From an uncultured Moraxella sp. (GTDB lineage Bacteria > Pseudomonadota > Gammaproteobacteria > Pseudomonadales > Moraxellaceae), in contig CALTTC010000007.1 in NCBI GenBank assembly GCA_943908425.1, positions 1-64,000 of the forward strand: a stretch of 64,000 bases of DNA, read 5' to 3'. Position numbers and translations under genes: made by a program. The notes beneath the pieces are model-generated. The model was not told the origin of the DNA. It saw nothing but the letters and a program-made list of their open reading frames with translations, and made no database searches. Shown in pieces: positions 37,230-44,769 of the stretch (position 1 is the first letter of the stretch; each line of letters begins with the position of its first letter).

Positions 37230-38903
37230 ATGACAGAGCAACTAAGCGACAATCAAACCACAAAAGCAAGCACCAAAACCCCCCTATGCCTTGCCTTAGT
37301 GCAAACAAATTTTGTGGTCGGCGACATCAAAGGCAATGCCAAAAAAATCAAAGCTGCCGCTTTAGATGCCAAAAATAAAGGGGCGGATATTGTGATTTTT
37401 CCAGAACTTGCCTTGCTTGGCTACCCCCCTGAAGATTTGTTGTTACGCCCAAGTCTATCTGAACGTATCAAACAAACAATGGCAACCTTAAGCGAAGAGC
37501 TTGGCGATACGGTAGTGATTGTGGGCTATCCGCACATTGATAATCACGGAGCATTTAACTCTGCTGCCATTATCCAAAACGGTATCCAAAAAGGCTTTTA
37601 TCATAAACAAAGCCTGCCCAATTATGGCGTATTTGACGAAAAACGCTACTTTAATAAAGGCAATAACCAAGTGCTATTTGATTACAAAGGCGTTACTATT
37701 GGGCTTTTGATTTGTGAAGACATTTGGCAAGAAACGCCCATTAAAGGATTAAAAAATGCAGGGGCGGATATGGTGGTGGTGATTAACGCCTCACCTTTTG
37801 AAGCAGGCAAACAAAACCAACGTAAACAAATGCTCAGCGATAAAGCCAAAAAATATAACCTACCGATTTTGTACGTCAATACCGTTGGCGGTCAAGACGA
37901 TTTGGTGTTTGATGGCGGTTCGGTCGTGGTGGGGGCAGACGGCACCATTTGCCACGAAGCCCCTCGTTTTTTAAGCCAAACCGTGCTTGCCAAATTTGAT
38001 AACGACACCAAACAATTTGACCAACAAAATAAACCCGCCTTACAATTATCCGAAGAATCAGAGATTTATCAAGCCTTGGTAGTGGGCTTACGTGATTATG
38101 TCAATCGCTCAGGCTTTAAAGGGGTGATTGTGGGCTTATCAGGCGGTATTGATTCTGCCTTGACCTTGTGCATTGCTACCGATGCCTTGGGAGCGGACAA
38201 GGTATTTGCGGTGATGATGCCTTATCAATACACCTCACAAATTAGCCTAGACGATGCCGAAGCCCAAGCCAAACGGCTAAACGTCTCTTATACCGTTTGT
38301 CCTATTCACGATGCAGTGGCGGGGTTAAGGTCAAGCCTTGCCCCACTCTTTAATGACAACAAGCCTGATGTTACCGAAGAGAACATTCAAGCACGAGCCA
38401 GGGGGACGATTTTAATGGCATTGTCCAACCGTTTTGGGCATATGATTGTCAATACCAGCAACAAATCAGAATGTGCGGTTGGCTACGGCACGCTATATGG
38501 CGATATGGTGGGCGGTTTTGGGGCATTAAAAGATGTCTACAAAACAGACGTGTATCGCCTAGCCCATTACCGCAACCGCCTAGAAGATGACCCTGTCATC
38601 CCAGAGCGAGTCATTTTGCGAGCCCCATCGGCTGAACTTCGCCCCAATCAAAAAGACCAAGACAGCTTGCCTGATTATGACGTGCTAGACGCTATTTTAC
38701 GCTTGTACATTGAAGACGACAAAAGCTTTGATGATATTGTGAAAGCAGGATTTGATGAAGAAACGGTTGTGCGTGTCCTAAAAATGGTTGATATCAACGA
38801 ATACAAACGCCGTCAAGCCCCTTTGGGTAGCAAAATCAGCAAACGCTCCTTTGGGCGAGAACGCCGTTATCCACTGGTGAATAACTGGCAAGCACGGTTT
38901 TAA
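37230..38903 (+). CDS. nadE: Glutamine-dependent NAD+ synthetase
   Basis: Last step of NAD+ synthesis, using glutamine as nitrogen donor. The N-terminal nitrilase-like glutaminase domain shows the Glu of FPELALLGYPPEDLL, the Lys of YHKQSLPNYGVFDE and the Cys of LLICEDIW. The C-terminal synthetase domain has the PP-loop GLSGGIDSALTL near residue 304 and NTSNKSECAVGYGTLYGD. Length 557 is typical. AAGGAC precedes the ATG. The gene lies in a stretch without GCGC sites, unlike the ribosomal region. Confidence 0.96.
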   Translation: MTEQLSDNQTTKASTKTPLCLALVQTNFVVGDIKGNAKKIKAAALDAKNKGADIVIFPELALLGYPPEDLLLRPSLSERIKQTMATLSEELGDTVVIVGYPHIDNHGAFNSAAIIQNGIQKGFYHKQSLPNYGVFDEKRYFNKGNNQVLFDYKGVTIGLLICEDIWQETPIKGLKNAGADMVVVINASPFEAGKQNQRKQMLSDKAKKYNLPILYVNTVGGQDDLVFDGGSVVVGADGTICHEAPRFLSQTVLAKFDNDTKQFDQQNKPALQLSEESEIYQALVVGLRDYVNRSGFKGVIVGLSGGIDSALTLCIATDALGADKVFAVMMPYQYTSQISLDDAEAQAKRLNVSYTVCPIHDAVAGLRSSLAPLFNDNKPDVTEENIQARARGTILMALSNRFGHMIVNTSNKSECAVGYGTLYGDMVGGFGALKDVYKTDVYRLAHYRNRLEDDPVIPERVILRAPSAELRPNQKDQDSLPDYDVLDAILRLYIEDDKSFDDIVKAGFDEETVVRVLKMVDINEYKRRQAPLGSKISKRSFGRERRYPLVNNWQARF

Positions 38904-38911
38904 CCCCCAAT

Positions 38912-38941
38912 AAAAAACCCAAGTTTTTCGCTTGGGTTTTT
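38912..38941 (+). terminator. Terminator of nadE
   Basis: AAAACCCAAG (38914-38923) and CTTGGGTTTT (38931-38940) form a 10-bp stem with a 7-nt loop, with T and A runs included. Confidence 0.9.
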
Positions 38942-39581
38942 AAATCAAGCACATTTGGGACAGTGGTTAATAAACAGTGGTTAATCAATAACAATTTAAC
39001 AAGTAATATTCAACAGGCAATATTTAACAAGCAACAATATTTGTAGGCGATTATTTTGGTTGTATTTTTATCACAATTTAGCAGTTATTTTTGACAGCTT
39101 TTGGCTAACAGTTTTAAAAGCTATTTATTTAAAAGCTATTTATTAAACAATTATTTAATGGCGTGGGGCAACTTGCTGCCTTGCTAACTGATTACCTTGC
39201 TAACTGGTAAAGCATTGCGGTATGTTAAAAATAAATCGGTTTTTTGCAAGCAGTAAAATTTGTTCGCATTGTCATCATAAGTTAGATAACTTGTCATTAT
39301 CGGTAAGATTTTAGACGCGTCCTAGCTGTCCTGTAAACCCCAACAGGCGAGCAAGCTTGCTACTGTGAAAGCCCCCTAATGCAATCCTTGTCAGCGTAAG
39401 TGTTTGGCAAAAGATAACAACTTGGGTTATGGGCGTCCCCCACAATAACCGCTAGGCTTGGCGGTGGATAACTATTTGCATAATTTAAATAACCGTAAAT
39501 AATTCAATAACGATTGATTTTGTTCACTTGTGTTATTAAGCATTTTAATCCAATTTGGCTTTATTTAATTTAAATTGGCGG
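38942..39581. other. Gene-free stretch with repeats and a GC-richer structured block
   Basis: The left half is AT-rich with short direct repeats, for example AAAAGCTATTTATT twice near 39116-39150 and CTTGCTAACTG twice near 39180-39206. From about 39310 to 39475 the composition rises and several hairpins appear, such as CCTGT/ACAGG, GGTTAT/ATAACC and ACCGC/GCGGT. No coding frame fits. I could not assign it to a known RNA family. Confidence 0.5.
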
Positions 39582-40208
39582 TCAATTATCGCTTGCCATT
39601 TTATTGTGCAAGCTTGCTATGCTAACTTGTGGTACTGTTTGCTGTTTTGGCTTCACCACAATCGGCAATACCAACCCTTCCCCAAATTTATCGGCAAACA
39701 CATAATCAAACGCACTTGGAGCGACAGCACTGTCGGTATAAACGATAAGCGTCATCTCCTTGCCATCAATCAAGCTATGCCCCAAATAATGCCCTTGTAT
39801 TTGGTCTAGCACCTTGCCCAAGGCTTCAGGCGATGCCATTGCTAACATCATACTGTGCTGGGCTTGTTTGGCGGTAATATTAAAGGCTTGGGCGTAGTTT
39901 TTGACAGGCTCGCTATCTGGGGCAAATGGATAAGCATACCCATCAGGGTCAATCGGGGTAATGCCTGTCTGTAGTGCCGTCCAATCAATATCAATGATGG
40001 CTTCTGGGTCAGCATTCGGCGTTGTGTTGGGCGTTATGTTGTGTTGGGGATTGTGCTGGGTATCGCTTAGCTGTGTTACCGCATTGGTATTGGTGTCGCT
40101 ATGATTGTTGCTATGCTCATCACTTGGGGCAGTTTTAGGCGTGCAGGCATTTAAAACCACACACAATAAGCCACACCCCACACACCACAACGATACCTTG
40201 TTCATCAT
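39582..40208 (-). CDS. Lipoprotein of unknown function
   Basis: A 208-residue exported lipoprotein with a lipobox ending at Cys22 (VVLNAC). An Asn/Thr/His-rich low-complexity linker to about residue 70 precedes a folded domain without a family I recognise. The start is set at the ATG at 40208, preceded by AGGAAAAAGGG; 40205 is an equal alternative and the longer frame to 40235 lacks support. It is upstream of nothing obvious and shares orientation with smpB. Confidence 0.7.
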   Translation of the reverse strand: MMNKVSLWCVGCGLLCVVLNACTPKTAPSDEHSNNHSDTNTNAVTQLSDTQHNPQHNITPNTTPNADPEAIIDIDWTALQTGITPIDPDGYAYPFAPDSEPVKNYAQAFNITAKQAQHSMMLAMASPEALGKVLDQIQGHYLGHSLIDGKEMTLIVYTDSAVAPSAFDYVFADKFGEGLVLPIVVKPKQQTVPQVSIASLHNKMASDN

Positions 40209-40483
40209 AAACCCTTTTTCCTGCTCTTTAATCATTTGCTTTTTGGCGGCTTTTTTTTGATTGCTTGTTCTTTGGTTATTGGTCTTTTAAATTAGCCATC
40301 AAATAACATCGCCCATCAAACTTTGCTCTACCAAGCGTTAGCCAAACCAGTTAAGTTTATTTTAAAATGCCTTGAGTGTCAGTCATTTTATCTTTATAAA
40401 CAACTATTTAAATAAATCTCAAAACCAAACAAAACGTTTAATAAAAGCGTTTTATTTGACAAAAGCATTTTAATAAAATAAGC

Positions 40484-40957
40484 TTAAACCATATTTTTAA
40501 AGCCACGCTGTTTATCACGAGCAAAATCTCGCTCTTTTAAAGTTGCTCGTTTGTCGTGGAGTTTTTTGCCTTTTGCCAAGGCGATTTCACATTTGACAAA
40601 CGCCCCACGCCAATAGCACGCCAGTGGCACGCACGCATAGCCTTTTTGATTGACCATACCAAATAATTTGTCAATCTCACGGCGGTGCAGTAACAATTTT
40701 CTTGTGCGTAAGCTGTCGGTATCAATATGGGTAGAGCTGGTCAGCAGGGGCGTGATACTGCTACCAAATAAAAACGCTTCACCGTTTTTAAATACCACAT
40801 AACTTTCGCTAATACGCATTTTGCCCGCCCGTATGGCTTTGACTTCCCAGCCCAACAGCTCAAGCCCTGCTTCTACACGGTCTTCAATAAAATAGTCGTG
40901 GCGGGCTTTTTTGTTGGTGCAGATTTGTCCTGCCGATTTTTTAACCTTTTTTGACAT
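40484..40957 (-). CDS. smpB: SsrA-binding protein SmpB
   Basis: Partner of tmRNA in trans-translation. The 157-residue protein has the OB-fold core with ARHDYFIEDRVEAGLELLGWEVKAIRAGK and ISESYV, the LLLHRREIDKL segment, and the basic C-terminal tail KGKKLHDKRATLKERD that enters the mRNA channel. No tmRNA gene was seen nearby. A TnpB element lies just upstream, and its right end is within about 60 bp of the smpB promoter region. Confidence 0.97.
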   Translation of the reverse strand: MSKKVKKSAGQICTNKKARHDYFIEDRVEAGLELLGWEVKAIRAGKMRISESYVVFKNGEAFLFGSSITPLLTSSTHIDTDSLRTRKLLLHRREIDKLFGMVNQKGYACVPLACYWRGAFVKCEIALAKGKKLHDKRATLKERDFARDKQRGFKNMV

Positions 40958-41029
40958 ACAAATATCCCAATTATCTTTTATGGGCTATTATAACAGATTT
41001 GCCCTGCAATCTTTGTGTTTTGACGTCCT

Positions 41030-41049
41030 CCCCTAGCTAAAGCAAGGGG
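41030..41049 (-). repeat. Right-end hairpin of the TnpB element
   Basis: Read on the minus strand, CCCCTTGC and GCTAGGGG form an imperfect hairpin spanning the tnpB stop codon. Such subterminal hairpins mark the right end of IS200/IS605-type elements and form part of the guide RNA scaffold in studied TnpB systems. The exact element boundary is not resolved; a plausible end is near 41010-41020. Confidence 0.6.
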
Positions 41050-42095
41050 ATTCCTCCTGCGAGCGTATCACGTCCGATACGGAGAATATTCAATGCTGAG
41101 TTTATGTCTCTATCGTGTAATGTACCACATTCCACACATTGCCATTCTCTTATTCCAAGACCTGTTCTACCTTTCGGACTGTTAGCGGATATTTCACCAC
41201 AACACGAACACATCTGGGTGGTATATTTTTCATCAACTTGTTCAAACCATACCCCTGCGTTCTCGCATTTATACGATAATATGGTTGTAAAAGCACTAAA
41301 ACTTGTGTCCAAAACAGACTTTGCCATTTTGGTTTTAATCAGTTTACTGGCATTTAAGTTGCCGATGATTATCATTGCATTGTTTTTAACTAATGCTGTA
41401 CTTGCTTTATGCAAATAGTCTTGTCTTGAATTTTTGATTTTAGCATATAGATTTCTAACTTGTTTTTTCTTACCTGCTCTTTGGAACATTGCAAGTTTCT
41501 TTTCATAATGCTTAAAGCACTTGGGATTGCTGATTTTTGTGCCATCAGAACAAGTTGCTAAATCTTTTAAACCCAAATCTATACCAATGGCTTTAGTGCC
41601 TTGTGTTGTTTGTTTTTCACTTTCAACCACTAAACACACATACCAGCGATTTCGGCTATCTTGTACAAATGAACCTGTTTTTACTTGATATTTTGATAAT
41701 CCGTAACTATCACATAACTTAAAAATATGTTTGCCATAACTTACCCAACCATCACTATATTTTATTGCTACTTTTTTAAACGGTATCCAACCTAAGCTTT
41801 TACGCCTTGATTTAGGATTAGATACACGCCATTGTAATTTTGCTTTTTTGAATTGTTTTCTACGAACTACATATTCTTCTGTAATCGCTTGTACCGTCTG
41901 ACTATGTAAATCACATTCTTTTGATGCACCCTTAGTGTACGGTGCAATATCATAAGCTGATAGGAATTTGTTATGGCGTTTTAGATATTTAAAACTTAAA
42001 TCATTCACATAATTCCATACAAAGTTAACCTGCCACGCTAATTGGTTTAGCACTTTAGCGTGTTGGTCTTTGATGCGGAGTTTGAGCGTTTTCAT
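41037..42095 (-). CDS. tnpB: TnpB (OrfB) RNA-guided nuclease of IS200/IS605 family
   Basis: A 352-residue TnpB without a tnpA partner. It has the N-terminal OrfB helix-turn-helix region, a RuvC-I motif GIDLGLKDLA with Asp173, a zinc finger MCSCCG...CVECG, and the RuvC-III motif HDRDINSALNI with Asp330. The usual RuvC-II Glu position (V-L-E-D-L-N) reads I-I-G-N-L-N, with Gly245. A conserved Glu285 in VWFEQVDE could replace it, as reported for TnpB clades with rearranged active sites. TnpB proteins cut DNA guided by an RNA from the element's right end and help the transposon persist. The gene is intact, so the element may be fairly recent. Confidence 0.93.
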   Translation of the reverse strand: MKTLKLRIKDQHAKVLNQLAWQVNFVWNYVNDLSFKYLKRHNKFLSAYDIAPYTKGASKECDLHSQTVQAITEEYVVRRKQFKKAKLQWRVSNPKSRRKSLGWIPFKKVAIKYSDGWVSYGKHIFKLCDSYGLSKYQVKTGSFVQDSRNRWYVCLVVESEKQTTQGTKAIGIDLGLKDLATCSDGTKISNPKCFKHYEKKLAMFQRAGKKKQVRNLYAKIKNSRQDYLHKASTALVKNNAMIIIGNLNASKLIKTKMAKSVLDTSFSAFTTILSYKCENAGVWFEQVDEKYTTQMCSCCGEISANSPKGRTGLGIREWQCVECGTLHDRDINSALNILRIGRDTLAGGIPLL

Positions 42096-42274
42096 GACGG
42101 CATGATAGCAAATATTAAGGTTAAAGCCAATATCATGCCACCTTATATCTTTGCCTTAAAGTGCGGAAGTTTTATGGTGGACTTGATAATTTGACGTGTT
42201 TAGTTGTGCTAAAGCTCTCTTTTTAGTGCCGTACTTTTTACAACACTTATTTTTACAACACTTCTTTTTATAAC

Positions 42275-42304
42275 GCTTTATGGTATAATGCTTTATGGTA
42301 TAAT
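42275..42304 (+). promoter_or_regulatory. Duplicated -10 element before nfsA
   Basis: The 15-bp unit GCTTTATGGTATAAT occurs twice in tandem (42275-42289, 42290-42304), giving two TATAAT boxes 15 bp apart. No strong -35 box fits either. The duplication could offer two start sites or a repeat that changes promoter strength. Confidence 0.6.
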
Positions 42305-42340
42305 CAAAAGTAGAGCTTGATACTTAACAATTAAGGAATT

Positions 42341-43138
42341 ATGATGACCGATAAATTTGACAGCACCCCCACGCTTGACACCTTATTAAATCACCGCTCC
42401 ATTCGCAAATTTACCGATGAAGCCATTAGCGAGCCTACGCTCACCGCCATTTTGCAAGCAGGGCAAGCGGCGTCTACGTCCAGTTTTTTGCAAGCGGTGA
42501 GTGTCATTCGCATTACCGACCCAAAAAAACGCCAACAACTTCGCCAAATCGCCAGTGGACTGTCCGCCGATGCCTACAAAACCGCCCTTGATGAAGGCAA
42601 GCGAGTGGGACACGGCTATGTAGAAGAGTGTGCTGAGTTTTTGGTGTTTTGTATGGACAGCCATCGCCATCACGCCCTTGCACCTGATGCCCAGCTTGAT
42701 TGGACGGAAGTGTCGCTGATTGGGGCGATTGATACCGCTATTTTTGCCCAAAATGTACTAGCTGCTGCCGAAAGCTTGGGGCTTGGGGGTGTGTATATCG
42801 GCGGTATCCGAAATGACATTACCGCAACGACCGATATATTGACTTTGCCACGCTATGTTGTGCCACTGTTTGGTATGTGTTTGGGACACCCAAATTGGGA
42901 GCACCCTGTCAATAACTCTATACGCCCCCGCCTACCGCTTGATGCCATTTTGTCCACAAATACCTATACCCCTGCCAGTAGCGATGTCCTTGATAATTAC
43001 GATGAAGTCGTCAAAGACTACTACAAAACAAGACGGCTGGATTTGACTTGGCGTGAGCAAATCAAAGCCACTTTTGGTGAGCCTGTGCGTCCATTTGTGT
43101 TAGAATATATGCAATCGCAAGGCTTTAATAAGCGGTGA
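42341..43138 (+). CDS. nfsA: Oxygen-insensitive NADPH nitroreductase NfsA
   Basis: FMN-dependent reductase of nitro compounds and quinones, 265 residues. The FMN-phosphate motif HRSIRKF lies near residue 19. The QAASTSSFLQAVSVIRI segment and LGLGGVYIGGIRN near residue 146 are characteristic of the NfsA/Frp group. TAAGGAA precedes the ATG pair at 42341/42344. The last codons, stop and terminator are duplicated about 1.1 kb downstream. Confidence 0.93.
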   Translation: MMTDKFDSTPTLDTLLNHRSIRKFTDEAISEPTLTAILQAGQAASTSSFLQAVSVIRITDPKKRQQLRQIASGLSADAYKTALDEGKRVGHGYVEECAEFLVFCMDSHRHHALAPDAQLDWTEVSLIGAIDTAIFAQNVLAAAESLGLGGVYIGGIRNDITATTDILTLPRYVVPLFGMCLGHPNWEHPVNNSIRPRLPLDAILSTNTYTPASSDVLDNYDEVVKDYYKTRRLDLTWREQIKATFGEPVRPFVLEYMQSQGFNKR

Positions 43139-43185
43139 TAAGTGGCTCGTTTATTGAGAAAAACGCTCGCTAGGGGGCGTTTTTT
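43104..43185. repeat. 82-bp direct repeat, left copy (nfsA 3' end and terminator)
   Basis: Matches 44271-44352 at 81 of 82 positions (one C/G difference). It contains the last eleven nfsA codons, its stop and its hairpin terminator. The two copies bound a 1085-bp segment. Confidence 0.97.
43159..43185. terminator. Terminator of nfsA (left repeat copy)
   Basis: AAAACGCTC pairs with GGGCGTTTT (one G-U pair) around a short loop, followed by T6 and preceded by A5, so it could work in both directions. The stop codon of the minus-strand regulator lies inside it. Confidence 0.8.
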
Positions 43186-43578
43186 AATAATTCCATCATC
43201 TGCTTTAACATATTAATTTCGTTTCTAAGGTGAACAATGATTTCGTCCTTGTGTGCTATTGTTAGCGCCAATTTTTCATTTTCTAGCATAAGCTGACTTT
43301 CATTGTTACAGATAATCGCACCGTGATTTGAGACATTTTGATGATTGCAATTTTCGTTAATCAGCAAAAATACACCCTTATTGTCATTTAATATTAAATC
43401 TGTTACATCTACATTGAATATATCAGCAAGTTTTTGAATACGTTCTATGCTAAGCTTTGTTTTTCCCCTGTTCTATTTTTGAATAAGCTTGCGGTGTAAT
43501 ATGCAACTTTTCTGCCATTTGTTCTTGTGTTAAATTGTTTTGATGGCGTAACAAGCGAATTTTATCTGGTACTTTCAT
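43170..43578 (-). pseudogene. Frameshifted Xre-family regulator
   Basis: From the ATG at 43578 the frame reads MKVPDKIRLLRHQNNLTQEQ, then MAEKLHITPQAYSKIEQGK, a textbook Cro/C1-type helix-turn-helix, and then hits TAG. In the next frame it continues KLSIERIQKLADIFNVDVTDLI and ends in a Leu-rich coiled coil (NEKLALTI, INMLKQMMELL). The break is at G4A5 on the coding strand (43460-43468), where one base fewer restores EQGKTKLSIE. The last codons and stop lie in the duplicated nfsA terminator. Confidence 0.82.
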
Positions 43579-43834
43579 AAATGCAATCTTTAGTTGTTGT
43601 ATTCAATATAATGTTGTGTCAATCAACTGTTGGTCGCTTCAACCAAAGTCAAAGACTGCTTATAATTCTATCATCTTTTGTTGGTTTAGCAAGTTTTTCA
43701 GACAAAAGATTTTGTATGTAGTGGAGCTACTTGGATCAAGCGTAATAGATGTTGCATAGAAAGCAAATTTATTGTTGATAGTTTTTCATGATTAGCTACT
43801 ACTTTGATCATTCGGTTATTTTTAGGAGATAGGT
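43579..43834. other. Intergenic region between regulator remnant and small ORF
   Basis: A 256-bp AT-rich divergent region with a GTTGTATTCAATATAATG segment that could hold operator and promoter sequences. No feature can be fixed with confidence. Confidence 0.4.
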
Positions 43835-44062
43835 ATGAGTTTTTTATCTAGTGTGGGTAATGCTATACAAAAATTCGGAGATGAAGCTGCTACTTTTAGA
43901 GCTGAGGTTGAAGCGCTAATGGAGAAGTATCGTGATAGTTATGATTATAGCGATGAACGACTAAAAGAAATTTTATCAAGTACAGGGTTTTGGGTGCATG
44001 GTAGAAAAGAAAAAATAGCTGCGCGAAAAGTTTTGGAAGAAAGAGGAGTTTATTTTAATTAA
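43835..44062 (+). CDS. Hypothetical 75-residue protein in repeat-bounded island
   Basis: A soluble, highly charged, mostly helical protein without a signal peptide or membrane segment. The ATG at 43835 has a strong TTAGGAGA ribosome binding site 8 bp upstream, which argues that it is real. I do not recognise a family. It is transcribed divergently from the Xre-type regulator, an arrangement seen in small phage or toxin modules, but there is no direct sign of function. Confidence 0.65.
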   Translation: MSFLSSVGNAIQKFGDEAATFRAEVEALMEKYRDSYDYSDERLKEILSSTGFWVHGRKEKIAARKVLEERGVYFN

Positions 44063-44270
44063 TTGGAATTGGTGTGTAAAGAAGTTATTATAACCTTAAG
44101 CAAAATTTTTTATAATGGTAAACAATTTGTGTACCAGTTGCAAATTATTTTGCTTAGTTGTTGTTATCTAACTTACCGCTATTAGTTGCCATAGTGTTCG
44201 TTGTTATTATTCAATCACAATTTTGTTTAATTTATTGTAAATTGTCAGTGAGTGATCGCTGATGAATGCA

Positions 44271-44352
44271 AATATATGCAATGGCAAGGCTTTAATAAGC
44301 GGTGATAAGTGGCTCGTTTATTGAGAAAAACGCTCGCTAGGGGGCGTTTTTT
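44271..44352. repeat. 82-bp direct repeat, right copy
   Basis: Second copy of the nfsA 3' end with its stop codon and terminator, but no upstream nfsA sequence. Its hairpin (44326-44352) probably also ends the minus-strand rnfH transcript. Confidence 0.97.
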
Positions 44353-44403
44353 GATGCAAATTTTTAAGCATATTCTTATCGCCAATTAGCCTTTACAAGC
44401 AGG

Positions 44404-44769
44404 TTATGCTTGTTTGTTGCCTTGTGATAGCGCTCGTGCTTGGGCTTTTTGTTTGCGTTGTACCTTTTTTTGGCGGATAAGCATGGGATCTAACAGTAAG
44501 GGGCGATAAATTTCTATTCTATCACCCGCTTGCAAAGGAGTACCTAGCGCTTTCTTTTGCGAAAAAATACCCACAAACCACGCTTGATGATTGGGGCTAT
44601 CGTCCAAGGCTTGGGCATCTGCCCATGCACGAAAGGCGGTGAAATCTTGATGTTTGGTAAACGCCGATTGATAAATGGCACTAATCAGCGGCGTACCCTC
44701 AGGCACTGCCCATTCTTGATAGACAACTCCACCTGTGCTTGACATATAAGCTAGGCTAACATCGATCAT
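44404..44769 (-). CDS. rnfH: RnfH/UPF0125 family ubiquitin-like protein
   Basis: A 121-residue beta-grasp protein. Family marks are the N-terminal IDVSLAY strand and the C-terminal GDRIEIYRPLLLDPMLIRQKK, followed by a basic tail. The start is set at 44769, because its ATGA overlaps the stop of the upstream gene; a longer frame to 44838 would run into that gene. RnfH homologues often sit with ratA and smpB; here smpB is 4 kb away. Function is unproven. Confidence 0.88.
   Translation of the reverse strand: MIDVSLAYMSSTGGVVYQEWAVPEGTPLISAIYQSAFTKHQDFTAFRAWADAQALDDSPNHQAWFVGIFSQKKALGTPLQAGDRIEIYRPLLLDPMLIRQKKVQRKQKAQARALSQGNKQA

Noticed and set aside
39310..39475. Known riboswitch (cobalamin, TPP), 6S RNA or SRP RNA in the structured block
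   Set aside because: None of the conserved core sequences of these RNAs could be found on either strand.
38942..40483. tmRNA gene near smpB
   Set aside because: I looked for the tRNA-like ends (GGTTCGA arm with CCA) and a tag peptide frame; neither is present.
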